Positions 35,515-47,646 of a DNA stretch of 64,000 nucleotides are shown in pieces. The notes beneath the pieces are model-generated. The model was not told the DNA's origin. It did no database searches and saw only the letters and a list, made by a program, of their open reading frames with translations. Where the stretch lies: assembly GCA_025677815.1 (NCBI GenBank), contig JAIXMP010000058.1:87315-151314 (forward strand), written 5' to 3'. The first letter of the stretch is position 1. Each line of letters opens with the position of its first letter. The translations under genes were made by a program, and so were the position numbers. The stretch is from Phascolomyces articulosus. Its lineage: Eukaryota; Mucoromycota; Mucoromycetes; Mucorales; Lichtheimiaceae.

Positions 35515-38436
35515 ATGATCCAATCACATCATCAACTTCAACATCAACAACATCAACAGCAGCAGCAACAACAACAACAACAACAACAAAACAAACTTTA
35601 TCATAATCGGGCAGTATCACTCAACTATCCATTATCTTCTGTGAATACTATGATGGATCATCGACCTCCAACAACTACAACGTCATGGCGACATCATCAT
35701 GCAACAACACCTCCTATGCTTCCTACCATGGCTTATGGTTGTATGTTAAATGATGGATGGAATAGTCCACAAGAATACCTTTCAAATTCTAGTACCGGTA
35801 GTTCTTCAAGTAGTAGTAGTAACAATGGTAGTACTTCCGCCACTGCAACAATGACACCTTCCCCTGTGGATATGGTACTTTTACATCCTGTGCCAAATGA
35901 AATAGAAACTGGAATCTCCACTTCAACTACTTCTCAAAACAATCATAATAATAACGGTACTTCATCAACATCGTCACTTTCATTACCTACAGCAACAACA
36001 GTCCCTTCTGTTGAAATGTAAGTATCATATTTTTCTTCTTGTTAAACACATCTGTGTTACACAAAATACACACATCAAAACACATGTAAAAGAAACTTAA
36101 CTTTATTATTATCCAAAACATACTTTTATAACACAGCCCTGAAAATTTAAGGATAACTGGAATACTTTCTGGTAAGTCTCTTCTCACTCTATATATACAT
36201 ACATCAACATCATCATCATTCACGTCTTCTTCTTCTTGATGAAATCTTGCTCTCCTATTTATTATCATCATTTTGCTTAATAATACTATTCTCAATTGAA
36301 TTCAAACATCTTTTTCTTCTTTACTACCCCCAAAAATATATTTCTTTGTACACCATTGAATCATTTCCTTCCCCCCAAAACTCAAATTATCACATAATAA
36401 CTCAAAACTCAATCCAACTCTTTTTTTTATATATAATTAGCCCCTACTGCCATTTCACCCAAAACAGATGACGCTTTAATTACTTATTTAAATCGTGGAC
36501 AATTATATGCCATTGATTTAAAAGAGGCTCGGCCTGAACAAACCGATGGAAATACCATGGTAACAACAACCATTTCAATTACATTTCATGAAAAATCACA
36601 TCGACAAGTCGCCAACAATTATTGGAAGTTCTGGTTAAGTCAACAAAGATCGACAGACGCACGAGCCATAAGCATCGGTAAAAGCTGATTTGTTTATTAA
36701 ATGAGTCCAATTGAATAATAATAATACTAATAATTGACTTTATATTGTTATATATATATATATATATCTATAGATGATGCCCATTGCTGTGGTGTAGTCA
36801 ATATTCGATTTTCATCCTTTGATAGAATTACATTTGATTGGGATACCCGTCAAGGTTCTAGAATTCATGTTCGTTTTCATTGTTTATCGACCGATTTTTC
36901 ACGTATCAAAGGTGTCAAAGGCATTCCTCTTCGTATTCATCTTGAACATCGTATTTCTTCTTCATCTTCTTCACCCTCTCCTACTACTACTTCTGCTTCC
37001 TCGCCTGTCCATTACCAAGGGGGAGGTATTGACTCTTCTTCTTCATGGGAATTTGTTGAAGAATCATTCTGTAAAATCAAATTGTTCCGTGACAAAGGTG
37101 CTGAACGTAAAAACAAGGATAATTCTAAACAATATATGAAGCATTGTCAGAAAATGCAAGGTACTATTTTTTTTATCTAATACCCTATATAAAATATCAG
37201 TAGTTATCGTCACTGATAAGGACCCCCCCCCCAATTCAAATTAATAATAATTATATATCATTTTCTATGATTTTATTAGAAAATGCAAAAGATGAACAAC
37301 AAAAAAATCTTATGGAACTTATGTATGATCTTCAAAAACCTTTTAGTGTTTTTGATGTGATTCCTCAATCACCCCCTTTAAAACAACTCGATGATTTATC
37401 AGCATGCGGTAATGACTTTGAAGAATTATCTCGCGAATTTTTCTCTGGTGGTGGTAATATGACTGGCCATCATGCCAATATAATGAATGGTGGTAATAGT
37501 ATGAATCATAGTAATAATAATAAACGTAATCGAGTTATGACTGCACCCTCGGCTTTGTTTCATGGACAACCACCACCTTCTTCTGCTTTTTGTGCACCCT
37601 TTTCAGCAACATTTACAACACCTTCCCATTGGTCTCCTTTCCCATCTCCTGTAGTAACAACAACAACATCTTCAACACCTGGTGGTTATTTTTATACGAA
37701 TGAATCACCTACCAGTGTATATAACCCATCTTCCGCTGTAACAACACCATTCGATGGTTATCCAACCCATGAACATAATAACAAAGAAATGATGTTACCT
37801 CCAACAGCACCTACTATGTCTATACCACCCCCATTATCGGCTGCTATCCCTGCATCTTCTGGATGTCTTTATACAAATAACACAGCTACTACCTCTAATC
37901 CAACATTATCCACAATGACAACAACAATGCCTCCTCCACCTCTTTTACATCACAACCCAAAAAAACGAGCACGAGAACCTAGTACCAGTGATGCTTTACC
38001 ACCACCACCGCCCTCTTCATCATTACCATCATTACATCCTACTTTATCATCAGGAAAACGTATTGCTATTCGAACCAATGATAATGTAGATCCACAAATC
38101 ATTGAACTTCAAGAATTTACTTCGCATGAACTTAAAGTAAAACTTTGTACAGTATTATCTCTTCACCCAGATCAAGTGACTCATATCGTATGGCGACCCA
38201 AGGACAAAACTTCTTCTACTACTCCATCTAATAATAATAATAATAACAATAATAGTACCATTACAACAAAGTCATCTTCTTCTCCACGTAAAAAATCAAA
38301 TAACCATAGTCATCAAGATATTTTTATTACCATGGATGATGATTTTATTACTCAAGATTTATTGACATGGCAACAACCCTCTGCTTCTTGGGAAATTAAA
38401 TCCGATGGTACTGTTCGTATTATTCTTGAAAACTAA
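35515..38436 (+). CDS. CP2/Grainyhead-family transcription factor (772 aa)
   Basis: Five exons: 35515-36017, 36137-36171, 36441-36677, 36774-37160 and 37280-38436. All introns are GT..AG with continuous phases, giving 772 aa. The N-terminal ~165 residues are low complexity with a glutamine run (about residues 11-25) and Ser/Thr/Asn tracts. Residues ~185-400 form a CP2 DNA-binding domain: TDDALITYLNRGQLYAIDL, ISITFHEKSHRQVANNYWKF, NIRFSSFDRITFDWDT, KGVKGIPLRIHLEH and the FCKIKLFRDKGAERK basic segment, split by a Ser/Thr/Pro insert (~320-345). The C-terminal ~125 residues (VKLCTVLSLHPDQVTHIVW .. SWEIKSDGTVRIILEN) resemble the ubiquitin-like oligomerisation domain of the family. In filamentous fungi, Grainyhead-like factors control cell-wall remodelling genes; the same role here is inference. 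A long pyrimidine-rich leader precedes the ATG. Confidence 0.9.
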
Positions 38437-41400
38437 AAACAAAATATCAATATCATTATTATTTTATCTTTAGCATATATTTTCTTTTCTTCATTTACTC
38501 TTTTTATTATTATTATTATTATTATTTCAACAAAAATTTATTCATTTTCAAATCTCTTATTATTCTATTTCTCTCACACACCCTACTACTACTTCTTCCA
38601 ACAACAACAACAATTATTATTTCATCTAAGCGTATTTTATGCTTTCTTTTTTTAATTCTTTTTTTATTATTATTATTACTATTATTTCCATCCTCCCCCC
38701 CTCTCCCATTTTTTTATGCACTCATTTTTTTTTCATTCCAACAAACCATATTTCAACGCACACACATACACATACACACAAAAAAAAAACAAATCATACC
38801 AATTTATTATTTTACAAAATTTTATTAACTCCATCATCCCTTTCTTCCTCTCCCCCTTTTTTTTCATTCACATGCATAGTAACAGTAGTAGTAGTAGTTA
38901 AGAATTTTCTTATTTACAATCTTCTCTCTCTTTCTCTTTTTTTTTTCTTATGTTGCCTCAAAATTTCTTTATTTGGTATAAAAAGTTTCTTTTTTCTTTT
39001 CTATTTTCTTCTTTGCGATGAGATCTAAAAAAAAAACGACTTCGAGAGAAATCTTGGTTGCTACGTACTGATAGAAAGTACTACGAGACGGTTATACAAG
39101 ATCTTCATGTGTACAAAAAAAGAATTCAATAACAGGCATATTTTATATTTTGAGAATGTTCATATTTATTTATTAAAACTACAATTTATTTCGTGTATAT
39201 TATAGAATGCTTAGCCATCATCGTCAATGTCATAAGATCCCTTCTCTCTTCCCCCTTAATAAATAGTAATTTTATGCTATAATGATGACAATAATTACAT
39301 TCTTATTTTTTTTAATTATGTCATTGGAAGGAGAGATATTTATTATTATTATTATTATGTCTTTCATAAACTTTGTTTTTGCTACGTTCTTAATTATATC
39401 TTCTTGTTGATTGATTGATACTCTAGGAGTAGTGTTATAAAGAATTGCTTGTTATTAGGATACAGTATGTTGTCATTTTATCGGATCGACAATACGTAGC
39501 ATGGTTGCTCCCAGATGATTAAAAATAGTAATCATATAAAACATCGTTCCCATAGTGATTAGTAAACTAAACTTTCATATCATGCTTTTGTTTAATTTGA
39601 TGTATCCAAACGACATATTTGTTCCTTATATGGAATTTACACTTGTTCTCGATTTGAATATAAAGAAGATATTGTATTATATTTATTTATTCATTAAAAG
39701 TTATTGTATCAATATATTAATAAACTACTAGTACCTAAGTAAATGTACAGATTTATCTATTATTCATATGTATTAGTAATTGACCTAATTTTTGTTTAAA
39801 AATTAGTAAGAATTTCAGAGATATTTACGTCCAAAACCCGTTCAGTTTCTCAAGTAATGTCTATTTGTCTTGCAATAACCTCAAACGACTTGTTGTGGCC
39901 ATTATTGCCGATGGCGTTCGAACACGCAGCTTACAATAGATCATACCATGCACTGAGTTCCACCTTGTCTTGGAACCTATCTTCAGCGCAAGAGGTATAT
40001 GTTCAAATGTCCTATGGCAACTGTACTAAAAAGATACTTTTTCTTCCATGTACTTCATGCACAAAACGGTTTAGTCTATCAAGTTTAAAAAGACTTTGAG
40101 CTAATGATATAAACGATTGTTGTGAAACTGCATCTTTTACTTGTATAAATAAATAATCTTGATTTTAAGAGGAACACATTTTTGTAAGTTGCTACCTTGT
40201 TGATAAGTACAGCGGAATAAATAAATGCTTCGTTGCAACATCGAGTGAGGTCACATAATAGCTTAAATGATTGAAACAATGGCAACGGTATTTTTTTTTC
40301 TTCCAAAAGAGCTAGTCCAGTTTGTGAATATTGCTGTAGCTTGCAATGTATAATGATAGAATTTCTTGGATCCTTGTATTTTGTTATCAGACTAGAACGC
40401 ATCGTTTATATGCATTTTTTTTTAAAAAAAAAAACAAGCGCATTGGAAGCGTATTTCATAAAAAGATATTTCTTTAACCTTAAAAAAAAGATATTAGCAT
40501 TGACAATGATCAAAACAGATTCATTCCAACGTCATGTCGAACTCAAAGTTAAAGATCCAGCGTGTTTGAAATCTCTTGAATCAGATATAAATGCAAATAA
40601 ACATGGAAATACCTACTCTTTGTACATACAATTCCTACAATTGTGGTTGGAAATAATAATAAAAAAAAACAGATATATATTTGAATGAAGCATTGCTCAA
40701 GCAGCATGAGCATAATTAATTGTTTGACAAGAATGAACACGTTCAATTGCAGGGCGAGATTCTATGTATTAAGTTACCCCTGTGATGTTTCAGGTAATCG
40801 TTGAAAAAGGAAAGTCTTGACGTGCATTAATAAAGCGATCAAAGACGAGATTCTATGGCTTAAATTAGCTCTTGAAACTCACATAGGAACAACTTTATTG
40901 AATGTCCATTCCATACTATTTTATGAATAGGGGTCTGTGCGTTCGGAAATACATTCTGTGTGAACACGATTCATAAAACGATATCAATCAAACAATGCTA
41001 ATGGAAAATATATAAAATAAAAAAGATTCAAATTGTTTATTTATATAAAACATTTCAGCATTATAAAAAAAAACAAAATGACATGGGATCTTTAATTATT
41101 ATTTTTTTTAAAAAAAAGTAAAAAACATGAATGTCATTGTTATTTTCTTTTTTTATTTATTATCATTTTCTTATTTATTATAGGAAGGCGATCAATAAAG
41201 ATCAAGAAAGACCTAAGGTCTTGAAAAATTGCCGTTGCACTTTCCGAAGAACAGTACAATGGACGTATCATTGAAAATAGTTTTCAATCAGCAATAAACC
41301 AGCATCGGTAAGACCTCATTTGCGTGGTTATTGTCCGAGCACAAGGATAAAGAAAAAAAAGAAAAAAGAAAAATCCAAACCAAGCTGGGACAGCACCTTC

Positions 41401-42381
41401 TTTTATAACTTTTTAATTGAAATCCCGACATGTGATAGTTCTGTGGCGCAGTAGACCGCAGTAAATAACACTCTTATGTTCTATATAACCTTTGGTAAAT
41501 ATATATAAAGTAAAGAAGTAGTAAAGAACTCAACAATAAAGTAGCTGCCATGACATGACAGTAAAAAAAAAACCAAGTATCGTGGCACGGACCACAATAA
41601 TAAGCTCAGCTTTAAAAAATGTTTCAAACTGATCTGCAAAGGGTCATTCTTTTCCCGTATTAATTTTATTTTATTATGTATACCCAGCAATAATATAACC
41701 AACCCTTTTAATATTAAAACAGTCTATTAGAAAAATATGTCACTCTATAAAGATTAGTACCAACTTTGTGAAATACAAGGAGCATTGGGTTTTCGCATTG
41801 GCGGAAATCGCCATGGGCATTTGTCATTGGCAGTAACTTAGAAATCTTGCGGAAGCTCCTTTCAGCCTAGTGGAGGAACACACACACACAAACGAAGGAA
41901 AGTTTTAATAAACACACATGCATTATTTTGTTATCTTTTATCAGCAATGAAAAATATTGTCATCTCTTTTCTTCATGAAGAGAAAAATTCATGTGTGTAT
42001 ATAGATATACTCGCACATATTAATCATTCTATAATTATTAATATCACATGGACATTTGTTTTTTTTATACATTTAAAATTAAATTGAATCGCATAACAGC
42101 GAAAAAATAATTGGGGGATTGTTGTTGTTGTTGATTGTATACACAAGGTCGAGGAAAAGAATAAGGGACATAAAGGAAAGGAGAAGAGAGAGATTCGATA
42201 AAATGATATTAGTTTTTTTTTTCTGTTTAGGATTTTCTATATATACTAGCACATAAACAACATGCACTAATTCAATTCTACTATTACGATTAGAATAAAG
42301 GAAAGGAACACTTGTTTGTGGTTTATTTTTTTCCCTGTTCTTCATAGATGCGACGAAAGTTTCATTTGTCATTAAAATATA
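38437..42381. other. Spacer between CP2 gene and DUF2009 gene
   Basis: Opens with pyrimidine-rich and ATT-repeat DNA (to ~39000), probably the CP2 3' UTR. Weak ORFs at 39857-40099 (plus) and 40085-40402 (minus) look slightly protein-like but show no domains. A diverged direct repeat of GGCGAGATTCTATG / AGACGAGATTCTATGG occurs at 40752 and 40844. No RNA gene recognised. Confidence 0.45.
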
Positions 42382-44989
42382 TTACCATCCTCCACCATCA
42401 AAACCAATGAAGCCCTAATTTATTTAAACCTTTCATAAGTATACCAAAAAAAATATCTCGCTCTGTTTTCATGATTCAAAACACAAAGAGGGAAATTTAC
42501 CGTCAATAAGAAAATTGGGAAGAATTTTTTCTTTTCAATATGCGAACACCCTATATGAAAATAATAGATATGAAGATCAATCAAATGTACTCTTTACTAA
42601 AAGATTGAATATATTGATATATCAACTTACAGTTCCATGCTGAAGTAAGACGACCATCAATACAACTACCAGCATCGAAATAGTTATCAGCACCGGATCC
42701 ATCAAATCCAAATCGGAAGAAATCATCTGTAAAAGATCAAAAAAAAAGAGTTAGTAACATATCATAAAAAATGAGGAAGGGGGAATAGAATCACGGTAAC
42801 TTACAAAGAATATCCTTTTTACATCGATCTGCACCACCATAGGATTCTTCCAGGTATGCTGCTATCGCTGAGTCTTCCAATAAGGAATCTATTCTGTCTA
42901 ATGTGTTTACAATAGGTGTCAAGATCCGGGAAACTTGATTGTACTATGTACCATTTTCATTTTTTAGTATTTGTTTATACGACAATAAAAACATCCTTCT
43001 CTTTCCCTCTAGATTCACACATTTGTTCCTTACTTTATCAATAAACATAAATGCATTGGGTACATTACGATCACCCAGATGTACTACACTACTACCGACC
43101 CATGATCCACTCTTTTTCTGTGCTCGATGAAGAATTTTATGCATAGCGCCACCAATACCACGACATTGTTGAATACGCTGTAAACCTTGTCCAGTATTGG
43201 TTAAACGATAAGGACTAACTGATAACAAATCTTCATCTGATAAACTCCACAACATGTACATTTCGTGAACGATTTCTCGCCATAAACACAAAGATTGATG
43301 TACATATGAATATTGTGTTGAATGAGTGTGTGTTAATCGATGTCCGTGTCGTCCAGCCATGATTGCCAAAGAATAACCACTTTCAGATTTCGATGGATTG
43401 AAATATTGGGATAAATACTTAAGCATTCTATCGCAAGGATCACTAATAAAAACACATACAAAATTATTATTATCAATTCCATTTAAATATATTTTCCTTC
43501 TATTTTCTTTTTATAACTTACCGGTTTGCTTTTAAATAGGCATGATTATCTGACAAGGAAGATAGACAGCGTGCAATGTCATCTGGTGAAACATGATCGT
43601 TTGCATATTTTTCACTTAAAGCTTCGATGGCCCGACGTTTCTTTTGCACCTCTGCATTGATTTGTAATCTATTCTTGAATTCTTGACTGATTTCACGTGT
43701 TGCAATAGCAACCATATCATCGTGTAATAACGCCAAACATTCGTTATCTTTGAGATAGTCAAATACAGTTTTGATGGGGATCACACAGGAGAAGCCCAAC
43801 ATATCTTCGACTTCTGGAATAACTGAATCCTGTATTATACGGTCAGTATGTATATATCCATGTAACCAATCTCATTACTTTCCATCTTTTTTTTTTAAAA
43901 AAAAAAAGAAACCAACTATAAAACGCACCATCAACATATACATAAGTTTACCATAGGTGGATCGCATTTTTTCTGGGTTCATGATCTTGTGACTAAATAT
44001 AAATATAATTATGTATTTAGATGATGCATTCCATAACAACATACATGCATATATACCAAAAACCTATGGAATACAACTATTCTTTCTTTTTATATCCATC
44101 CAAACCCATCAATACCAAAAAAAAATCTTACCGTCTTCCTACTTCAAATACTTGTTGGAAAAACTCTTCATTTTGTTTGACACTGCTTTCCGAAAATAAC
44201 TTATCACCCAACTTATAATCATTAGCAACCAAAAGACCAGAGATGATGGCACATAAATCACGAATTTGAGTGACAATACGTCTTGCCTTGTTGGCATATG
44301 AAATAATATCAATTTTATCTATAATAATATTGTGGCATTGTCAATTTTTCTTTTTTCCTTTTATATAAACATGATCTTCTAAAAATAAAAATAAAATACC
44401 TGTATACTCTGATACATTCAATGCTGCTTCTAAACTATAAAGTTACATAGATCCCACCTCTCCTTTATTAGAATTTTCATCTTTATTCTATTCTATACCA
44501 ATCCCTACTCTAAATTATATTAAACTTACAGTCGTAATAAATTTCGTTCATGTGCATCAAGTCGTAATGGAACAAATTGTGCTCTATTTTGCAAAGTGAT
44601 ATCAATAACCGTCGATGATATAAAATGCATGAATATGTCCAACCATCTGACGACGTTTCTTTACCTTTTTTCCATCCATTGACCAAATGTTGCTCCAGAA
44701 CCATTAATTACTGTTCCATCAAGTTCCATAGCTGCATTTTGAGATTTTTCATCTGTTTCGCTTGTACTCTGTTTTTTTTACATGTATTTTGTTGGTCTCC
44801 AAAAACAAACAAACCATATATCACCATGATAATTCAATTTCCATTATAGTATATTTATTACCTTGATAGATCCAGCCGTTGTTGATTTACTTGAAGCATT
44901 ATCATTTGCACCATTGGTATCCGACGTAGCTCGTACTTTGAGATTCTTTGCAGTATGTTTACGTCGATTGCCCGTGCGATGCAACATTG

Positions 44990-45024
<35 letters not shown>

Positions 45025-45318
45025 CAAATAACCATTGAGTCAATGACACTAACAAAGGATAACATAGTCCTATTCAATAGAGTTGGACATAAAACATTAC
45101 CGTGGCATACTTCGCAAAAGTCTTCATCGCATTGTTCACAAAACACAGATGCCTAGTAATAGTATTTCGTTTATTCAGTTTGTTGAGATCGCGATCGAAT
45201 AAAAGGTGAAAATAACGCTGATAACAACAGAAAAGAAAATACTATTTATATTATTCACCTCTTGATCTCGGCATTCTACACAGAACGAGGTGGTGTTTGT
45301 TGATGAGGCGACTTCCAT
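42382..45318 (-). CDS. DUF2009-family protein with B-box-like zinc finger (572 aa)
   Basis: Fourteen exons on the minus strand: 45259-45318, 45101-45152, 44862-44989, 44665-44768, 44530-44583, 44400-44434, 44132-44318, 43929-43992, 43522-43829, 43034-43442, 42805-42943, 42631-42726, 42501-42550 and 42382-42414. Frame is continuous over 572 aa. The N-terminus holds C13-x2-C16-x8-C25-x2-C28-x4-C33-x2-C36 with H37/H41/H49, a B-box-like zinc site. The rest matches the conserved DUF2009 protein of plants, algae, amoebae and fungi, with blocks such as VPLRLDAHERNLLRLLEAAL, KIMNPEKMRSTYGKLMY, MLGFSCVIPIKTVFDYL, PYRLTNTGQGLQRIQ, HRAQKKSGSWVGSSVVHLGD, DRNVPNAFMFIDK and GADNYFDAGSCIDGRLTSAW. The biochemical function of DUF2009 is not known to me. 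It is divergent from the ankyrin gene, with 195 bp between the start codons. The donor GTGCGT (after 43929) is slightly unusual. Confidence 0.9.
44991..45020. repeat. (TA)15 microsatellite inside an intron
   Basis: An uninterrupted TA run lies immediately beside the acceptor of the intron between exons 2 and 3 of the DUF2009 gene. Confidence 0.9.
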
Positions 45319-45513
45319 TTGCAAAAGTAGAACACGTTATTTTTTCTTTGAGCCCTAATGAAATCGACAGAAAAGAAAAAAAAAAGAGGCGCAAGTCAAT
45401 GGAATTGAGGCGTAATAGTTGTTTGAGCATACTAAACTCAGCCTATTACTCTTACAGATTCACCCCCATTCATAAAAAAAAAAGACCACCTTTTCTGGTA
45501 TAAATATAGCACT
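45319..45513. promoter_or_regulatory. Compact divergent promoter region
   Basis: Only 195 bp separate the start codons of the DUF2009 gene (minus) and the ankyrin gene (plus), so both promoters must lie here or overlap the 5' coding ends. TATAAATA at 45499-45506 is only 8-15 bp from the ankyrin ATG, too close to be a normal TATA box for a transcript that includes that ATG. Confidence 0.55.
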
Positions 45514-47159
45514 ATGCAAAAAGTGATCCACTCACCCGAAAGAATCAAACACGTTCTCGATCAATGCCAAACCAAAGAAGAATTATTGAAATATATTAAT
45601 AAAGTGGATAAACATGGTGATACTCTGGTTCATTTTGCAGCACGATCGCATTCATTGGACGTTTTACATATTTTAAAAGAATATGGAGCTGACTTTACGA
45701 TCTTTAACAAGCACGGTATGTTTCTTTTTTTTTTCTTCACATAAAAGAGAACATAATAAGGGATACACTAAAGCTGAGTTTATATGACAAGGTCGACAAC
45801 CTTTACATGAAGCAATCGATTCAGCCGAGTGCGTTTCTTTCATTGTCAATAACTGCAATATTGATATAAATGCTTTGAAGCGGGGTAATTGGTCCGCCTC
45901 TATGACAGCAGGTCTTCAATTTTTATTTTTTTTCACACGACAAAAGGAAAAAAGTATCTAAAAATGAAGAAAATGTTGACATGTTACTTTATTTATGTGT
46001 GGGGTAAAAAAAAAAAAAAACTTTGTTTTGTTCGTGGGATGGGTGGAATGATATGGGTCATTTGTATCTTTTATATAGCACTAAAGGGTCGGTTGGATAT
46101 TATTCAAATCCTTGAAAAGGCAGGTGCTAATCTCGATTTATGCAACAAGGATGGTCGAACTGCACTTCACTTGGCAATTCAACATGGTAAAAAAAAAAAA
46201 AAAAAGTTTATAAAAAATTGGAAACAAAGAAGTATATAAAACTATGGATCCCCCTTTCACTCTTTTTTTTTCACCATTACCCCCATTTTTTGTGTTCATC
46301 GTGTCACTCTAAAAAAAAAGGTTAAAACAACTTAGGACATGTTGAAACATCAAAATACCTTGCACAACGATCACCTTCATCTATCACTAAGCCAACCAAG
46401 TCGGGGAGATTACCGATTCAAATAGCAGCTGCACTCATCAATGAAGATGAAGAAGGACAAGATCATCCCAAGTTATTACAAGATATTTCCTATGATATCA
46501 CTACATTTCTTTTTTTAGACCATGTGAAGACCAGTTTGGCACATAGGGATAATTCTGGACGGGGTCTTTTACAAGACGCGGCTGTGTCACAAAACTTGAG
46601 ATTGGTACGGTTCCTTATAACTCAAGGAGCCGACCCCAACCAAGTAGATACTATTGGTCGAAACGTGATTCACCATGCTGCAATGCTGGGTCATCTGGAT
46701 TTACTTGAATTATTATATTCTATGGAACACTCTTCAGATAGAAAGGAGGAGGAGGTGCAAGTAGAACAGGTTACTGGAAAGGAAAACAACAGTAATATGA
46801 ATAAGAAAGGAGGTATTGTTTTAAATTGGGACCTATCTGACAAATGGGATGAATGGACGCCATTAATGCATGCAGCTCGTCAGGGGCATTTTCCCATCGT
46901 TCAATTTCTGGTACGACATGGATTAGCTCTCAAGAATGGACGAGATAAACAAGGACGTACTGCAAAAGATCTAGGTAAAGTTCCGAAAATTATCGGGAAA
47001 GTAACCACTACTGTAATGAAAATATGTATGATCGTGAGATATCCTTATTTAGATACATTGTATAACCTATTAATTCTCTGCTGGTTTTTTTTGTGTGGGG
47101 TAAAACAAATTATAGCTGGCATATGGAACCATCATGACATCGTCAATTATTTACAATAG
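45514..47159 (+). CDS. Ankyrin-repeat protein (370 aa spliced)
   Basis: Exons are 45514-45715, 45792-45911, 46079-46186, 46336-46974 and 47116-47159, with continuous phase 1 at every junction. The product consists mostly of ankyrin repeats: HGDTLVHFAARSHSLDVLHI, RQPLHEAIDSAECVSFIV, KGRLDIIQILEKAGANLDL then DGRTALHLAIQHG, SGRLPIQIAAAL, SGRGLLQDAAVSQNLRLVRF, RNVIHHAAMLGHLDLLELL and WTPLMHAARQGHFPIVQFL. There is a Glu/Asn/Lys-rich loop of ~45 residues before the last full repeat. No membrane segment or enzymatic domain, so it is probably a protein-interaction scaffold. The last intron (46975-47115) is 141 nt and free of stops, so its retention would insert 47 residues in frame. The intron after 45911 begins with the less usual donor GTCTTC, and that junction is the least certain. 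Confidence 0.85.
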
Positions 47160-47646
47160 TAACATGATGGTAATATTCTATAATAATATATAATAAGTGT
47201 TATTATTATTTAATTTATTTTTAAAGTGAAATCTATCGATTCATTTAATTGAAACATTCATCTTTTATTTTGTAAATATTAACATTTTTAATATATAAAA
47301 AAATTACAACTCACGAAACAAAAAAAAATGACAACAGTTGAGAATGAAAATAAAAAGGTTCTTTTTAAAGTAGTACACTGGGCGTCATCATAGCCATGGG
47401 GTAAAGATGAACATTTTGTTAGTATAGCTCACGTGTGACATTGTTTTCATATGATAGTGTGTGGGGCGCAAACAAGAATAATAAAGAAAAAGCATATGGA
47501 AAGAAAGAAATAGTAGTAAGATTTAGATTTATATATAAAACTAATATTTATGCCACATTTTTCTTTTTTTTCCCGTTCCTTTCTTGATATTCTATTATAT
47601 ACCCTATTCTTTTCTTGTTATTATTAATAGTTATTCTATAAAAAAA
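47160..47646. other. Intergenic spacer
   Basis: AT-rich. It holds the 3' end of the ankyrin gene and presumably the promoter of the hydrolase. An in-frame extension of the hydrolase ORF to 47584 lacks a better start. Confidence 0.5.

Noticed and set aside
41440..41475. TCTGTGGCGCAGTAGACCGCAG, resembling part of a tRNA A-box region
   Set aside because: No cloverleaf, anticodon stem or B-box (GGTTCGANTCC) follows, so it is not a tRNA gene.
47584..47646. Upstream in-frame extension of the hydrolase ORF
   Set aside because: It begins at a non-ATG codon in AT-rich sequence just before an A-run and a good ATG. It is more likely 5' leader.
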